Shown here: one piece after another, positions 6,633 to 12,700 of the stretch
How positions within the stretch are numbered: the stretch's first letter is position 1
How the letters are laid out: the number at the start of each line of letters is the position of its first letter
Source: a virus
IMG/VR virus record: IMGVR_UViG_3300025879_000125
Span: 1-21,931 of that record
Reading direction: 5' to 3' (one strand)
DNA: 21,931 nucleotides
The notes under the pieces: model-generated
Databases searched by the model: none
Told to the model about the DNA's origin: nothing
What the model saw: only the letters and a program-made list of their open reading frames with translations
Made by a program: the position numbers and the translations under genes

Positions 6633-8173
6633 CTTTTCAAAGTTACAATTGCATTAGTGGTTAATATAGTTGTCGCAACCGACACTGCATTTTTAAGTGC
6701 ATTTTTTGTTACCTTAGCCGGGTCAATTACTCCCATCTTATACATATTTCCGTATTTATCGTTTTTGACATCCCATCCTTCGCCGAAAGCCCCAGCGGTA
6801 GATGGGTACATTTTTCCAGCGTTATCAACAATCTGCTTAAATGGAGCCCTCATTGCATTTCCAACAATTGAACTTGCATTAGAATTCATCTCCAAAACAT
6901 CTTTAGAGAAGTGTAGTAACGCCGAACCACCTCCAGGAAGTATTCCCTCCTCTAAAGCTGAGCGTACAGCACACACCGCATCCTCAACTCTGTCGTATAA
7001 CTCCTTCTGTTCGATATCAGAATCCCCACCTACATATACCACACCAACACCACCTGATAAACTAGCGATCCTGTCGTTGATGAAATCTCTGTCTGATTTG
7101 TTTTGAGCTCGTTCACGAGCTTCTTTTAGCTCAGAAATTCTTTCACTGACCTCTTGAGAACGATCTTCGTCACGAACTATGACGGTCTGTGTCGGAGAAA
7201 CGACAACTTTCTGTGCATGACCAAGATCGGACATGGTAATTAAGCTTAAATCATCTCCAGTATCTTCAGAAAAATACTTAGCACCGACAGAAAGTGCAAT
7301 GTCAGACATCAATTCCTTAGTCTTGTACCCAAATTGAGGCGGTGTTATGTTACAGATTTTTAATCCGTTCTTCACAACGTTCATCCCTAGGGTGTTGATT
7401 ACGTTTTGTGAACACTTACCTATAATAAGTATCTTCTTATTGCCCTGAATTATAGGCTTAAGTACGTTTTCTATGTTTAGAATGCTATTGACTTCAAGAT
7501 CCGTAGCCAAAATATACACATCATCTAAGATACACTCGTCATTTTTCTGATTATTGATGAATAATCGGCTAGTATGACCCCTATCAATCTTGATTCCGTT
7601 GGTAACCTCGTAGTAAGTATCGCTAGTCTGGCTATTCTCAACAGTAACAACACCGTCTTGACCTACCATCTTGTATATATTACTAACAAGTTTACCTAAT
7701 TCCTTGTCATTATTGGAAGATATCGTCGCAACATCTCTCAATGTACGCCCCGTTACCTTCTTAGACTTTTTAGATAGACTATTTATAACCCAATCCGATA
7801 CACGATTAATCTCACGAACAAGTTCTGATACATTTATAGTAGGGTTTTGCTGAATAATACGCATACCTTCAACAACAATAGCCTCTGTGAGCACGATTGC
7901 TGTGGTTGTTCCGTCTCCTGCTGAGGTTGCTGTTCTATCAGCTGCCTCTTTCACCATGCGTACTGCTAAGTTTTCTACAGGATCCTGTAAGTTAATTGCT
8001 TTTGCTACAGTTACACCATCTTTTGTTACTGTTAATCCACGAGTGTGGACCTGTGATTCTAATATTACTGTATTTCCTAAAGGACCTAGTGTACTTTTTA
8101 CTGCCTTAGATATCTTCTCGATACCGCTAATCAGCTTGTCACGACCTTCTTGATCAAAAAATAGTTCATTCAT
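6629..8173 (-). CDS. groEL: GroEL chaperonin (514 aa)
   Basis: Signature segments are all in place: TLGPLGNTVIL near residue 28, KDGVTVAKAINL near 52, the ATP-binding GDGTTTA near 86-92 with the catalytic-type aspartate at about D87, and late in the protein RVEDAVCAVRSALEEGILPG followed by GGSALL. The sequence stops at TTNAIVTLKR and lacks the flexible Gly-Gly-Met tail of E. coli GroEL. I chose ATG 8173-8171; an in-frame TTG at 8182 would add three residues but is a poor start. Phage chaperonins of this size form folding rings for virion proteins and can work with or without GroES. A strong promoter lies 21-52 nt upstream, and the stop codon overlaps the start of the GldL-like gene. Confidence 0.95.
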   Translation of the reverse strand: MNELFFDQEGRDKLISGIEKISKAVKSTLGPLGNTVILESQVHTRGLTVTKDGVTVAKAINLQDPVENLAVRMVKEAADRTATSAGDGTTTAIVLTEAIVVEGMRIIQQNPTINVSELVREINRVSDWVINSLSKKSKKVTGRTLRDVATISSNNDKELGKLVSNIYKMVGQDGVVTVENSQTSDTYYEVTNGIKIDRGHTSRLFINNQKNDECILDDVYILATDLEVNSILNIENVLKPIIQGNKKILIIGKCSQNVINTLGMNVVKNGLKICNITPPQFGYKTKELMSDIALSVGAKYFSEDTGDDLSLITMSDLGHAQKVVVSPTQTVIVRDEDRSQEVSERISELKEARERAQNKSDRDFINDRIASLSGGVGVVYVGGDSDIEQKELYDRVEDAVCAVRSALEEGILPGGGSALLHFSKDVLEMNSNASSIVGNAMRAPFKQIVDNAGKMYPSTAGAFGEGWDVKNDKYGNMYKMGVIDPAKVTKNALKNAVSVATTILTTNAIVTLKR

Positions 8174-8193
8174 TCTATTCAATTTTTATACAT

Positions 8194-8225
8194 CAAACAT
8201 ACAAAATAGATATTAACTAAACAAA
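8194..8225 (-). promoter_or_regulatory. Bacteroidetes-type promoter of groEL operon (-33 TTTG, -7 TATGTTTG)
   Basis: Read on the minus strand, TTTG at 8225-8222 and TATGTTTG at 8201-8194 are separated by 20 nt. Both boxes and the spacing fit the Bacteroidetes consensus TTTG-N17-23-TAnnTTTG. The expected start of transcription is near 8188, leaving a leader of about 15 nt before ATG 8173. This is the best-formed promoter in the window and is a main reason to assign the host to Bacteroidetes. Confidence 0.75.
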
Positions 8226-8254
8226 TAAAAGTTATTGACATGTGTCGTAGTTAG

Positions 8255-8315
8255 TAAACCTCTATACTATATATATATTATTATAGTATTATCTATATAA
8301 TTTTTTTTTCTAAAA
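8255..8315. other. AT-rich segment with 8-bp inverted repeat (possible DNA-unwinding element)
   Basis: The stretch is almost pure A/T with an inverted repeat ATACTATA (8264-8271) and TATAGTAT (8282-8289), followed by nine or more T residues at 8301-8309. It lies between the groEL promoter and the GTGTCGRTT repeats. It could be an unwinding element of an origin or part of a divergent regulatory region. Confidence 0.35.
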
Positions 8316-8419
8316 TAGTAAAAAAATCGACACAATCGACACACCTATAGATAAGGTGCTAAAAACCAATAATTTAAGCCGTGTCAATTCCGTGTCGGTT
8401 TAAAACATTCGTGTCGGTT
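8315..8419 (-). repeat. GTGTCGRTT repeat element B (inverted copy of element at 12997-13080)
   Basis: Read on the minus strand the order is AACCGACAC, GG, AATTGACAC, a 38-nt spacer, then GTGTCGATT twice in tandem (8342-8334, 8333-8325), a T run and ACTA. The element at 12997-13080 has the same order, the same 2-nt gap and the same 38-nt spacer length, although the spacers differ in sequence. Two further plus-strand copies of GTGTCGGTT lie at 8392-8400 and 8411-8419 (these form the left arm here), with outliers at 8242 and 8800. The arms can pair into a long hairpin, but conservation of the repeats with a diverged spacer also suits protein-binding sites. Confidence 0.6.
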
Positions 8420-8840
8420 TTACCAAACAAATCTCAAGTCTATAAGTAACAAGTGAAAGGTTATCTCTTCGTAGTTGTGATTTTCGTCTGGAGAGTAATA
8501 ACTCCACCCAATTGCGACACCCGCAGGGATGCGGTTTATAATCTGTATTTCCATACATCAAAGGTAAGGTATATATTGTTTAGTTATATAGAGGTAAAAG
8601 GTTATATATATATTTCACGTAGACGAGCCAAAATGGAAACCGCTTTTTTTTCGATAGGGGGGGTTTGCTTTTAGTCGGTTACCTCAGATTTTTTGGCGTT
8701 TTTCTGTGGCATATACTGTACCCGCGTGCGTATGTGTGTGCGTGTACGTGTGTGCGTGCGGTTGCGCGTGATCCAGAAACAGATCAATATCTGGTAAACG
8801 TGTCGGTTGCTAAGACAATTTCAAAAGAAAACTAGTTAGA
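8420..8840. other. non-coding stretch with alternating Y-R tract and hairpins
   Basis: The only long open frame here (8453-8674) has no ribosome-binding context and no recognisable protein text, so I do not call a gene. Visible structure: a hairpin CCGCA-GGGA-TGCGG at 8521-8534, a run of seven G at about 8657, the perfectly alternating pyrimidine-purine tract at 8723-8760, a hairpin CCAGA...TCTGG at 8773-8794, and one GTGTCGGTT at 8800-8808. Base composition is richer in G and T than in the flanking genes. Confidence 0.5.
8723..8760. repeat. 38-nt perfectly alternating pyrimidine-purine tract
   Basis: Every base alternates pyrimidine then purine for 19 dinucleotides (mostly CG, TG and two TA steps). 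Such tracts favour Z-DNA under negative supercoiling. It is embedded in the non-coding region and cannot be explained by codons. Confidence 0.7.
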
Positions 8841-8984
8841 TGCATCGAGACAAGGAATAGCCCCTGCCCATGTGATCTGTAGAATAAACTTTTGCAACAC
8901 CATGTCCACACGTATAACTTAGTGAGAATCAACAATTTACAAATACAACTTGTGTGTTGTGTATGTATCTTTACAGATTAGAAT

Positions 8985-9050
8985 GTAAAAAAAGTAAAAA
9001 AAAATTTGGTAGATTGAAAAATTCGTTGTAGTTTTGACCCAGATTTCAGA
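8985..9050 (+). repeat. direct repeat copy 1 (about 65 nt)
   Basis: Starts GTAAAAAAAGT and contains AATTTGGTAG, AAAATTCGT and GTAGTTTTGACCCAGA, then TTCAGA. It matches copy 2 at 9210-9274 at most positions, 225 nt apart. Confidence 0.8.
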
Positions 9051-9209
9051 AGCAAATCTACGTTCTTTCAAATACTGCCAACACATACACGACAAGAGTA
9101 GACGTGTGCCACAAGGCAAATCTACACGAGTCAGCACCCAAGTGCCGTAAATTATAGGGAAGGAAGTTACGCTAAGCAGTATGCCAAACCTGATGACAAG
9201 GCAGCAAGT

Positions 9210-9274
9210 GTAAAAAAAGTGTTAAAAATTTGGTAGTTTCGAAAATTCGTCGTAGTTTTGACCCAGAATTCAGA
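9210..9274 (+). repeat. direct repeat copy 2 (about 65 nt)
   Basis: Same block order as copy 1: GTAAAAAAAGT, AATTTGGTAG, AAAATTCGTCGTAG, TTTTGACCCAGA, TTCAGA. Differences are concentrated in the A-run and near the centre. The repeats may be equivalent domains of one RNA or duplicated binding sites. Confidence 0.8.
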
Positions 9275-9602
9275 CATAGTGCAGAGGACATGAGAGGAGT
9301 ATAAGTCAGCTCCGTCCGATGAGACCAAAAAAGTGTAGTACTAAGATACTATGATAAACAAATGAGGTCATAAAGCGTAAAACCGATGCACGATCAGTTA
9401 AGATACCACAAATGATTTTTTAGACCTTGCAAGGTATCAGCAAGTGGCTCTGTAAGAGGTAAGTATGAAGACTCCTTAAGAAGCAGAGGGATACGTCGGA
9501 AATCCTGCGACGATTCAACACCACCGATAAGGTAGGTATATGAGGTTAAAGCTATGCGTAAATTTAGAGTGACTGAGAATGCTTGAAAGTCAAAAAATTA
9601 AA

Positions 9603-9647
9603 ACGATGCAATGGTTAAATGAGAGGTTCGATTCCTCCAGCATCGTC
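9603..9647 (+). other. tRNA-like hairpin (acceptor stem and T-arm without anticodon arm)
   Basis: ACGATGC (9603-9609) pairs perfectly over 7 bp with GCATCGT (9640-9646). Inside lie a D-loop-like AATGGTTAAAT and a T-arm: GAGG (9623-9626), loop TTCGATT, CCTC (9634-9637), with the invariant GTTCGATTC core. There is no room for D-stem, anticodon arm or variable loop, so it cannot be a normal tRNA. It could be the 3' tRNA-like domain of the RNA above, a processing signal, or the scar of a deleted tRNA. Confidence 0.6.
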
Positions 9648-9664
9648 TAATTAAATAAAAAAGG

Positions 9665-9726
9665 AAACTATACCCAAAAAGGTACAAACTATACCAAAAA
9701 GGTACAAACTATACCCGAAAAGATAT
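9665..9726 (+). repeat. three tandem 20-21 nt repeats (AAACTATACCCAAAAAGGTAC type)
   Basis: Units at 9665-9685, 9686-9705 and 9706-9726 begin AAACTATACC. The first two end AAAAAGGTAC and the third ends GAAAAGATAT. Units 1 and 2 each contain a small dyad TACC...GGTA. They lie just upstream of the first early gene (9749) and could be operators, iterons or promoter elements. Confidence 0.75.
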
Positions 9727-9748
9727 AAACAATTAAAATAGAAACATT

Positions 9749-9943
9749 ATGAATTTAGTACAGAGATTAAAAGAACCTTATTTAAAAAGTTTAAAAGACG
9801 CAAACGAAAATTATCCAACTATTATGGCAGAAGTTTTTAATGAGTTAGAAACAAAATTATTTTACACAGAGCTAACTTACGGAGCGTGGTTACATATACA
9901 CGCAGTTACAAAAGCCAACCATCCTTCTGATATATTTAATTAA
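9749..9943 (+). CDS. small phage protein, FYTELT family copy 1 (64 aa)
   Basis: A 64-residue acidic, mostly helical protein. The segment LETKLFYTELTYGAWLHI is matched by LKTNHFYTELTIGEADYI in the 69-residue protein at 15397-15606, so the two are paralogues. No known domain is recognised. It is the first gene to the right of the non-coding region and follows the tandem repeats, so it is probably transcribed early. Function unknown. Confidence 0.7.
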   Translation: MNLVQRLKEPYLKSLKDANENYPTIMAEVFNELETKLFYTELTYGAWLHIHAVTKANHPSDIFN

Positions 9944-9948
9944 ACATT

Positions 9949-10131
9949 ATGAGAGGTGTAAATTGGAACTCAAGTAAAAACGAGTATAGCAAAATAGTAA
10001 AAGAAGATACGCAAATCAAGGCGAACAAAGCAAACTTATTAAGATCAGAGTATAATGTATCTGTTAAAGATATAGCTTACATCCTTGATTTAAGTGAATC
10101 GAGAATTAGAGAATATTTAAGAGAAATTTAA
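9949..10131 (+). CDS. small helix-turn-helix protein (60 aa)
   Basis: The C-terminal 25 residues (NVSVKDIAYILDLSESRIRE then YLREI) form a clear helix-turn-helix of the resolvase/sigma region 4 type (VKDIAYIL-DLS-ESRIREYL). The N-terminal part is basic and polar. It starts 5 nt after the previous stop codon. A small DNA-binding regulator is likely, but the target is unknown. Confidence 0.7.
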   Translation: MRGVNWNSSKNEYSKIVKEDTQIKANKANLLRSEYNVSVKDIAYILDLSESRIREYLREI

Positions 10132-10140
10132 ATTAAAATT

Positions 10141-10293
10141 ATGAAAGGTTATTCAAAAACAATAAGCATGAAGTCTATTTATGGTAATTATACCAGCTTC
10201 ACAAAGCAATTCAACGACGATTATCACTTTTCAAATTGGTGTGAACTAATGTCTAAGAAGGGCAATAAAATCATAGGAGTATATGACAACTAA
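10141..10293 (+). CDS. small hypothetical phage protein (50 aa)
   Basis: The frame starts MKGYSKTISMKSIYGNYTSF and ends KIIGVYDN. It contains FNDDYHFSNWCELMSKKGN, a text typical of short phage proteins with one strand-helix-strand unit. It fits neatly between its neighbours, and the next ATG lies within its final codons (10283), overlapping by 11 nt. Function unknown. Confidence 0.6.
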   Translation: MKGYSKTISMKSIYGNYTSFTKQFNDDYHFSNWCELMSKKGNKIIGVYDN

Positions 10294-10450
10294 AAAACTA
10301 CAAACTGGAATGTGGGTGGTAGAATCACCAAATCCAACAGGAATAACTTCAATAGAAGTTTTTAATACTTATGAAGAGGCAGAGAAGTTTATGTTTAAAC
10401 AAGTGCCATATTTAAAATTCTTAACACAACTTAAAAATTTATTCAGATGA
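10283..10450 (+). CDS. small hypothetical phage protein (55 aa)
   Basis: The 55-residue frame MTTKKLQTGMWVVESPNPTG... shows a short beta segment followed by FNTYEEAEKFMFKQVPYLKF, an amphipathic helix. It overlaps the previous gene by 11 nt and the next by 4 nt (ATGA), a packing that supports real translation. Function unknown. Confidence 0.6.
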   Translation: MTTKKLQTGMWVVESPNPTGITSIEVFNTYEEAEKFMFKQVPYLKFLTQLKNLFR

Positions 10451-10596
10451 ACAATTCATTAGACAACTACATATTCAGCGAAGAAGACAGAGACAAGATT
10501 GAGTTTGACCAGTACGGTAGACCATACATACAAGAGACTATAGGCAGGTTTATTCTTTCAAGAAAAACAAAGTATAACTACACAATCAATAACTAA
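10447..10596 (+). CDS. small hypothetical phage protein (49 aa)
   Basis: The frame encodes MNNSLDNYIFSEEDRDKIEF, then DQYGRPYIQETIGRFIL and a basic/polar end. The text is acidic at first and basic later, with no recognised domain. It is linked to the preceding gene by an ATGA overlap, and the next ATG follows its stop by 1 nt. Function unknown. Confidence 0.6.
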   Translation: MNNSLDNYIFSEEDRDKIEFDQYGRPYIQETIGRFILSRKTKYNYTINN

Positions 10597-10597
10597 T

Positions 10598-10786
10598 ATG
10601 AATGATGTAGCAAAAAATAAGATTAATGCAAACATAACTACACTTCAATTTAAGTTAAGGAGTCTTGAGGATAACTACAAGAATAGACTCTTCGGAGGTA
10701 TCAGCAAGGATGAGTTTAAATTAATTATCGACGGCACAAAAAAAGAGATAAATATTTGGGAATATATTAAAACAAAACTAATATGA
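10598..10786 (+). CDS. small helical protein, ITTLQ family copy 1 (62 aa)
   Basis: The protein is almost entirely helical and charged. The pattern ITTLQFKLRSLEDNYKNRLF ... GTKKEINIWEYIKTKL is matched position for position by IITLQRDVDDLRDDIVKKRT ... STKVELDTWKYILELI in the protein at 15611-15832, so they are paralogues. A short coiled coil around a central Gly-Gly/Gly-Ile-Val-Gly turn is likely. Function unknown. Confidence 0.7.
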   Translation: MNDVAKNKINANITTLQFKLRSLEDNYKNRLFGGISKDEFKLIIDGTKKEINIWEYIKTKLI

Positions 10787-10938
10787 CAAGATCAGATTTT
10801 ATATGGCTCTGCAATGAGCATACAATCAATCCATCCATAGCTTTGGAGGATGAAGGGGTAAGGAATATATTAAAACAATACAAGGGTAGCGTGACTCAGC
10901 AATTAGCTTTAAACACATATCTAACAAACAATTATTAA
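10783..10938 (+). CDS. small hypothetical phage protein (51 aa)
   Basis: The frame MTRSDFIWLCNEHTINPSIA then LEDEGVRNILKQYKG... has the helical text often seen in short phage proteins that begin TRxDFxWLCNE. It overlaps the preceding gene by 4 nt. Function unknown. Confidence 0.6.
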   Translation: MTRSDFIWLCNEHTINPSIALEDEGVRNILKQYKGSVTQQLALNTYLTNNY

Positions 10939-10941
10939 ATT

Positions 10942-11112
10942 ATGAAAGAACAAGCATACGAGTTAATTAACTTGGGAAACTCAAAAGAAAAAGCAGAGGG
11001 ATTTGGAATGATGAGGGTTATTGAAGCTATCGACCACATTATAGATATTAAAGGCGAGTACGCCACAGATGGCGAGGTAGTAGATTTAATTTATGAACTA
11101 ATAAACAATTAA
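10942..11112 (+). CDS. small hypothetical phage protein (56 aa)
   Basis: The frame MKEQAYELINLGNSKEKAEG ... VVDLIYELINN is helical and acidic. It starts 3 nt after the previous stop and ends 2 nt before the next ATG. No domain is recognised. Function unknown. Confidence 0.6.
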   Translation: MKEQAYELINLGNSKEKAEGFGMMRVIEAIDHIIDIKGEYATDGEVVDLIYELINN

Positions 11113-11114
11113 AA

Positions 11115-11672
11115 ATGCCAAACCACGTATATTGTAACATATCGGTTGAAGAAAAGTATGCCGATAAACTAAAAGAGATAGCTGAGGTAGGACTTGCACA
11201 ATACTACAAGCCAATGCCTAAAGAACTTAAGGACACAAAAACTCGATCACAGGGGAGCATCACAATAGAAGAGTCAGACAGAATCACAGAATTGTATGGA
11301 CATAACAACTGGTACGATTGGTCAAATGCTAACTGGGGGACGAAGTGGGGTTGCTACGATAATGAATATGAAGACGGCAACTATTATTTCACAACGGCTT
11401 GGAATTCACTTGACCCAGATATTTTAGACATGTTAGCCAAAGACATCCCAAATTTCTGGTACACTTGGGAGGAAGAACAAGGATTCGGAGAGGAGATTGA
11501 GTACACAAATGGGAAGCCATTACGTCATTCGGGATGGGACATGCCAGAGTGGGAAAACAGCAAGCCCAACGACAGGATATATTCTCTTAGAACATATTAT
11601 TACAGAATCCAGATGGAAAATTACTTAGCAGATACATATGAAGATGCAGAAAAAATACTTAGTAAAGATTAA
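11115..11672 (+). CDS. Api92/YubB-like protein (DUF1281-type, ferredoxin-like fold)
   Basis: The opening MPNHVYCNISV (usual form MPNW/MPNH plus a beta strand) and the central NNWYDWSNANWGTKWGCYD are the two hallmark segments of the Api92/YubB family, in which NWxxWxxxNWGTKW is highly conserved. These proteins are found in phages, plasmids and integrative elements and have a ferredoxin-like fold; no biochemical activity is firmly known. The C-terminal part (about 125-185) is acidic and helical. The next gene begins inside its last 35 nt. Confidence 0.8.
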   Translation: MPNHVYCNISVEEKYADKLKEIAEVGLAQYYKPMPKELKDTKTRSQGSITIEESDRITELYGHNNWYDWSNANWGTKWGCYDNEYEDGNYYFTTAWNSLDPDILDMLAKDIPNFWYTWEEEQGFGEEIEYTNGKPLRHSGWDMPEWENSKPNDRIYSLRTYYYRIQMENYLADTYEDAEKILSKD

Positions 11673-11835
11673 GACAGGGGGAAACAGAGATAACATATTC
11701 TTTGAGACCGATAATATATCTGTAGCTGAAAAGTTTGCAGGTGTAGAATTACTAACACCATACCAAGAGGTAGAAGTTCTTGGTAATAAAACTAAATTCT
11801 ATAAAAATAATACACAGATAACATGCATACAATGA
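11638..11835 (+). CDS. small hypothetical phage protein (65 aa)
   Basis: The protein begins MKMQKKYLVKIKTGGNRDNI and has an alternating hydrophobic pattern that suggests a small beta sheet (YLVKIKT, NIFFETD, YQEVEVLG, TKFYKNNTQI) with one helix. ATG 11644 is an alternative start two codons in. It overlaps both neighbours by 35 nt and 13 nt. The fold pattern resembles small phage proteins of the type YxVxI...AEKFA but the function is unknown. Confidence 0.6.
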   Translation: MKMQKKYLVKIKTGGNRDNIFFETDNISVAEKFAGVELLTPYQEVEVLGNKTKFYKNNTQITCIQ

Positions 11836-12014
11836 TAGTAAACGGCAACAGATACCTCATCAATACTGAATCTAAAGCTTGCGATGAGGTTTGTGCCAAG
11901 ATATTAGAAACGTATCCAAGCAATTCGATAGTAGATTTTGATAATGTTAAACCAATAGATTATGAGAGAACAGAAATTATTAAACGCATTCTTAAAAGTA
12001 ACAGATCTAATTGA
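11823..12014 (+). CDS. small hypothetical phage protein (63 aa)
   Basis: The frame MHTMIVNGNRYLINTESKAC continues with a helix (EVCAKILETYPSNS) and a basic end. The start at ATG 11832 (MIVNGN) avoids most of the overlap with the previous gene and may be the real one. The last 53 nt are shared with the next gene. Function unknown. Confidence 0.5.
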   Translation: MHTMIVNGNRYLINTESKACDEVCAKILETYPSNSIVDFDNVKPIDYERTEIIKRILKSNRSN

Positions 12015-12135
12015 CATTGATCCGTTAGAGCTGGACAGATTCTTCCACGAGGGATTTTATCAGCCGATAGATAGCGTAGAAAACAACTTGGATGCTCTAC
12101 AAATGTTTATAAACAATGGAGTGAAGACAAACTGA
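11962..12135 (+). CDS. small hypothetical phage protein (57 aa), possibly C-terminally frameshifted
   Basis: The frame runs MREQKLLNAFLKVTDLIDID, PLELDRFFHEGFYQPIDSVE and on to GVKTN. Immediately after its stop, the +1 frame carries 25 more codon-like residues (TEIEALRIKLKWDGLFAEYI, ending EPRYV at 12208) without its own ATG. The join suggests either a programmed or accidental +1 frameshift, or a decayed second gene. Function unknown. Confidence 0.55.
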   Translation: MREQKLLNAFLKVTDLIDIDPLELDRFFHEGFYQPIDSVENNLDALQMFINNGVKTN

Positions 12136-12208
12136 AATAGAGGCATTGCGAATCAAGTTAAAGTGGGACGGCTTGTTCGCAGAGTATATAGAACCACGAT
12201 ATGTATAA
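12131..12208 (+). pseudogene. orphan coding-like fragment in the +1 frame after 11962-12135
   Basis: The open stretch reads as protein (TEIEALRIKLKWDGLFAEYI then EPRYV and TAA) but has only TTG 12146 as a start and no ribosome-binding context. A further 13-codon frame (MYNKAFDYAKKTN, 12201-12242) overlaps its end. It may be the lost C-terminus of the previous gene. Confidence 0.35.
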
Positions 12209-12245
12209 CAAGGCATTTGATTATGCCAAAAAAACCAATTAAATT

Positions 12246-12653
12246 ATGTTAAATAAACTATTAAAAACAAGAAAGTTTCTTAACGACAACCCAAAAACAT
12301 CAGTTAAATTACTAGTTGAATCAAACGGACTGACTCAAGAGGAGTTTGATTTTTTAATCAACAACAAGATAATAGAAAGACGAGGTAAAACTAAAGGCAC
12401 ATGTTTCTACTGGGTAGGTCGTAAGCCAGACTACACTATGGTGCAGGACTTCATTACAAAAGTAGACTTCGTCGAGACTCAATCTATGTTAGACTTGGTG
12501 ATAAACAAGTACGACGTCAGCGTAAAGGTAAACGACAACGTGACTCTTCGCCTTATCAGTGATAGGAGTGCATCCTTGCGTAGAGAAGGAGGCGATGAGG
12601 TTGTATTCAACGATCCAATACAACTTAAAGATATACTATCCTTAATATCATAA
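12246..12653 (+). CDS. hypothetical phage protein with possible winged-helix N-terminus (135 aa)
   Basis: Residues 1-55 (RKFLNDNPKTSVKLLVESN, GLTQEEFDFLINNKIIERRG, then KTKGTCFYWVG) follow a helix-helix-recognition helix-wing order like a small winged helix. The rest (70-135) contains a helical and a beta part without a motif I recognise. It starts 3 nt after a very short frame and ends near the start region of the 3D-domain gene. DNA binding is a guess from the pattern. Confidence 0.65.
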   Translation: MLNKLLKTRKFLNDNPKTSVKLLVESNGLTQEEFDFLINNKIIERRGKTKGTCFYWVGRKPDYTMVQDFITKVDFVETQSMLDLVINKYDVSVKVNDNVTLRLISDRSASLRREGGDEVVFNDPIQLKDILSLIS

Positions 12654-12700
12654 TCGTAGCTCTGCATTATGTTTTTGTTACGGCAACTATATATCATGCC

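Larger units (their letters stand above)
8841..9655 (+). ncRNA. candidate large structured non-coding RNA
   Basis: About 800 nt with no plausible gene in any frame but many short perfect hairpins on the plus strand: ACAAC/GTTGT (8945-8960), GTAGA/TCTAC enclosing GCC-ACAA-GGC (about 9100-9123), GCAC-CCAA-GTGC (about 9135-9146), GATACC/GGTATC (about 9402-9440), CTCT-GTA-AGAG (about 9449-9459) and CGTCG/CGACG (about 9495-9513). It ends in a tRNA-like hairpin at 9603-9647 and holds a 65-nt direct repeat. The size, the phage context and the tRNA-like end recall large phage RNAs such as GOLLD, but I cannot show homology. The strand is inferred from the tRNA-like end and the downstream genes. Confidence 0.45.

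Noticed and set aside
6657-7106. 149-codon plus-strand frame opposite groEL
   Set aside because: Shadow of groEL codons; it has no independent support.
8453-8674. 73-codon plus-strand frame in the non-coding region
   Set aside because: Odd composition, no recognisable protein text, no ribosome-binding context, and it crosses the CCGCA-GGGA-TGCGG hairpin.
8937-9137. 66-codon minus-strand frame
   Set aside because: It runs through the direct repeat and several hairpins, contains low-complexity FYFFYIL text and is isolated from any operon.
9181-9320. Hammerhead-type ribozyme core (CTGATGA near 9190, CCGATGAGACC near 9316)
   Set aside because: The required GAAA and cleavage-site elements with supporting stems are not at the right distances.
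9603-9647. Complete tRNA gene
   Set aside because: Only acceptor stem and T-arm can form; there is no anticodon arm, and no matching 5' half was found within the few hundred bases upstream.
12479-12697. Minus-strand frame opposite 12246-12653
   Set aside because: Antisense shadow in a block where all supported genes are plus-strand.
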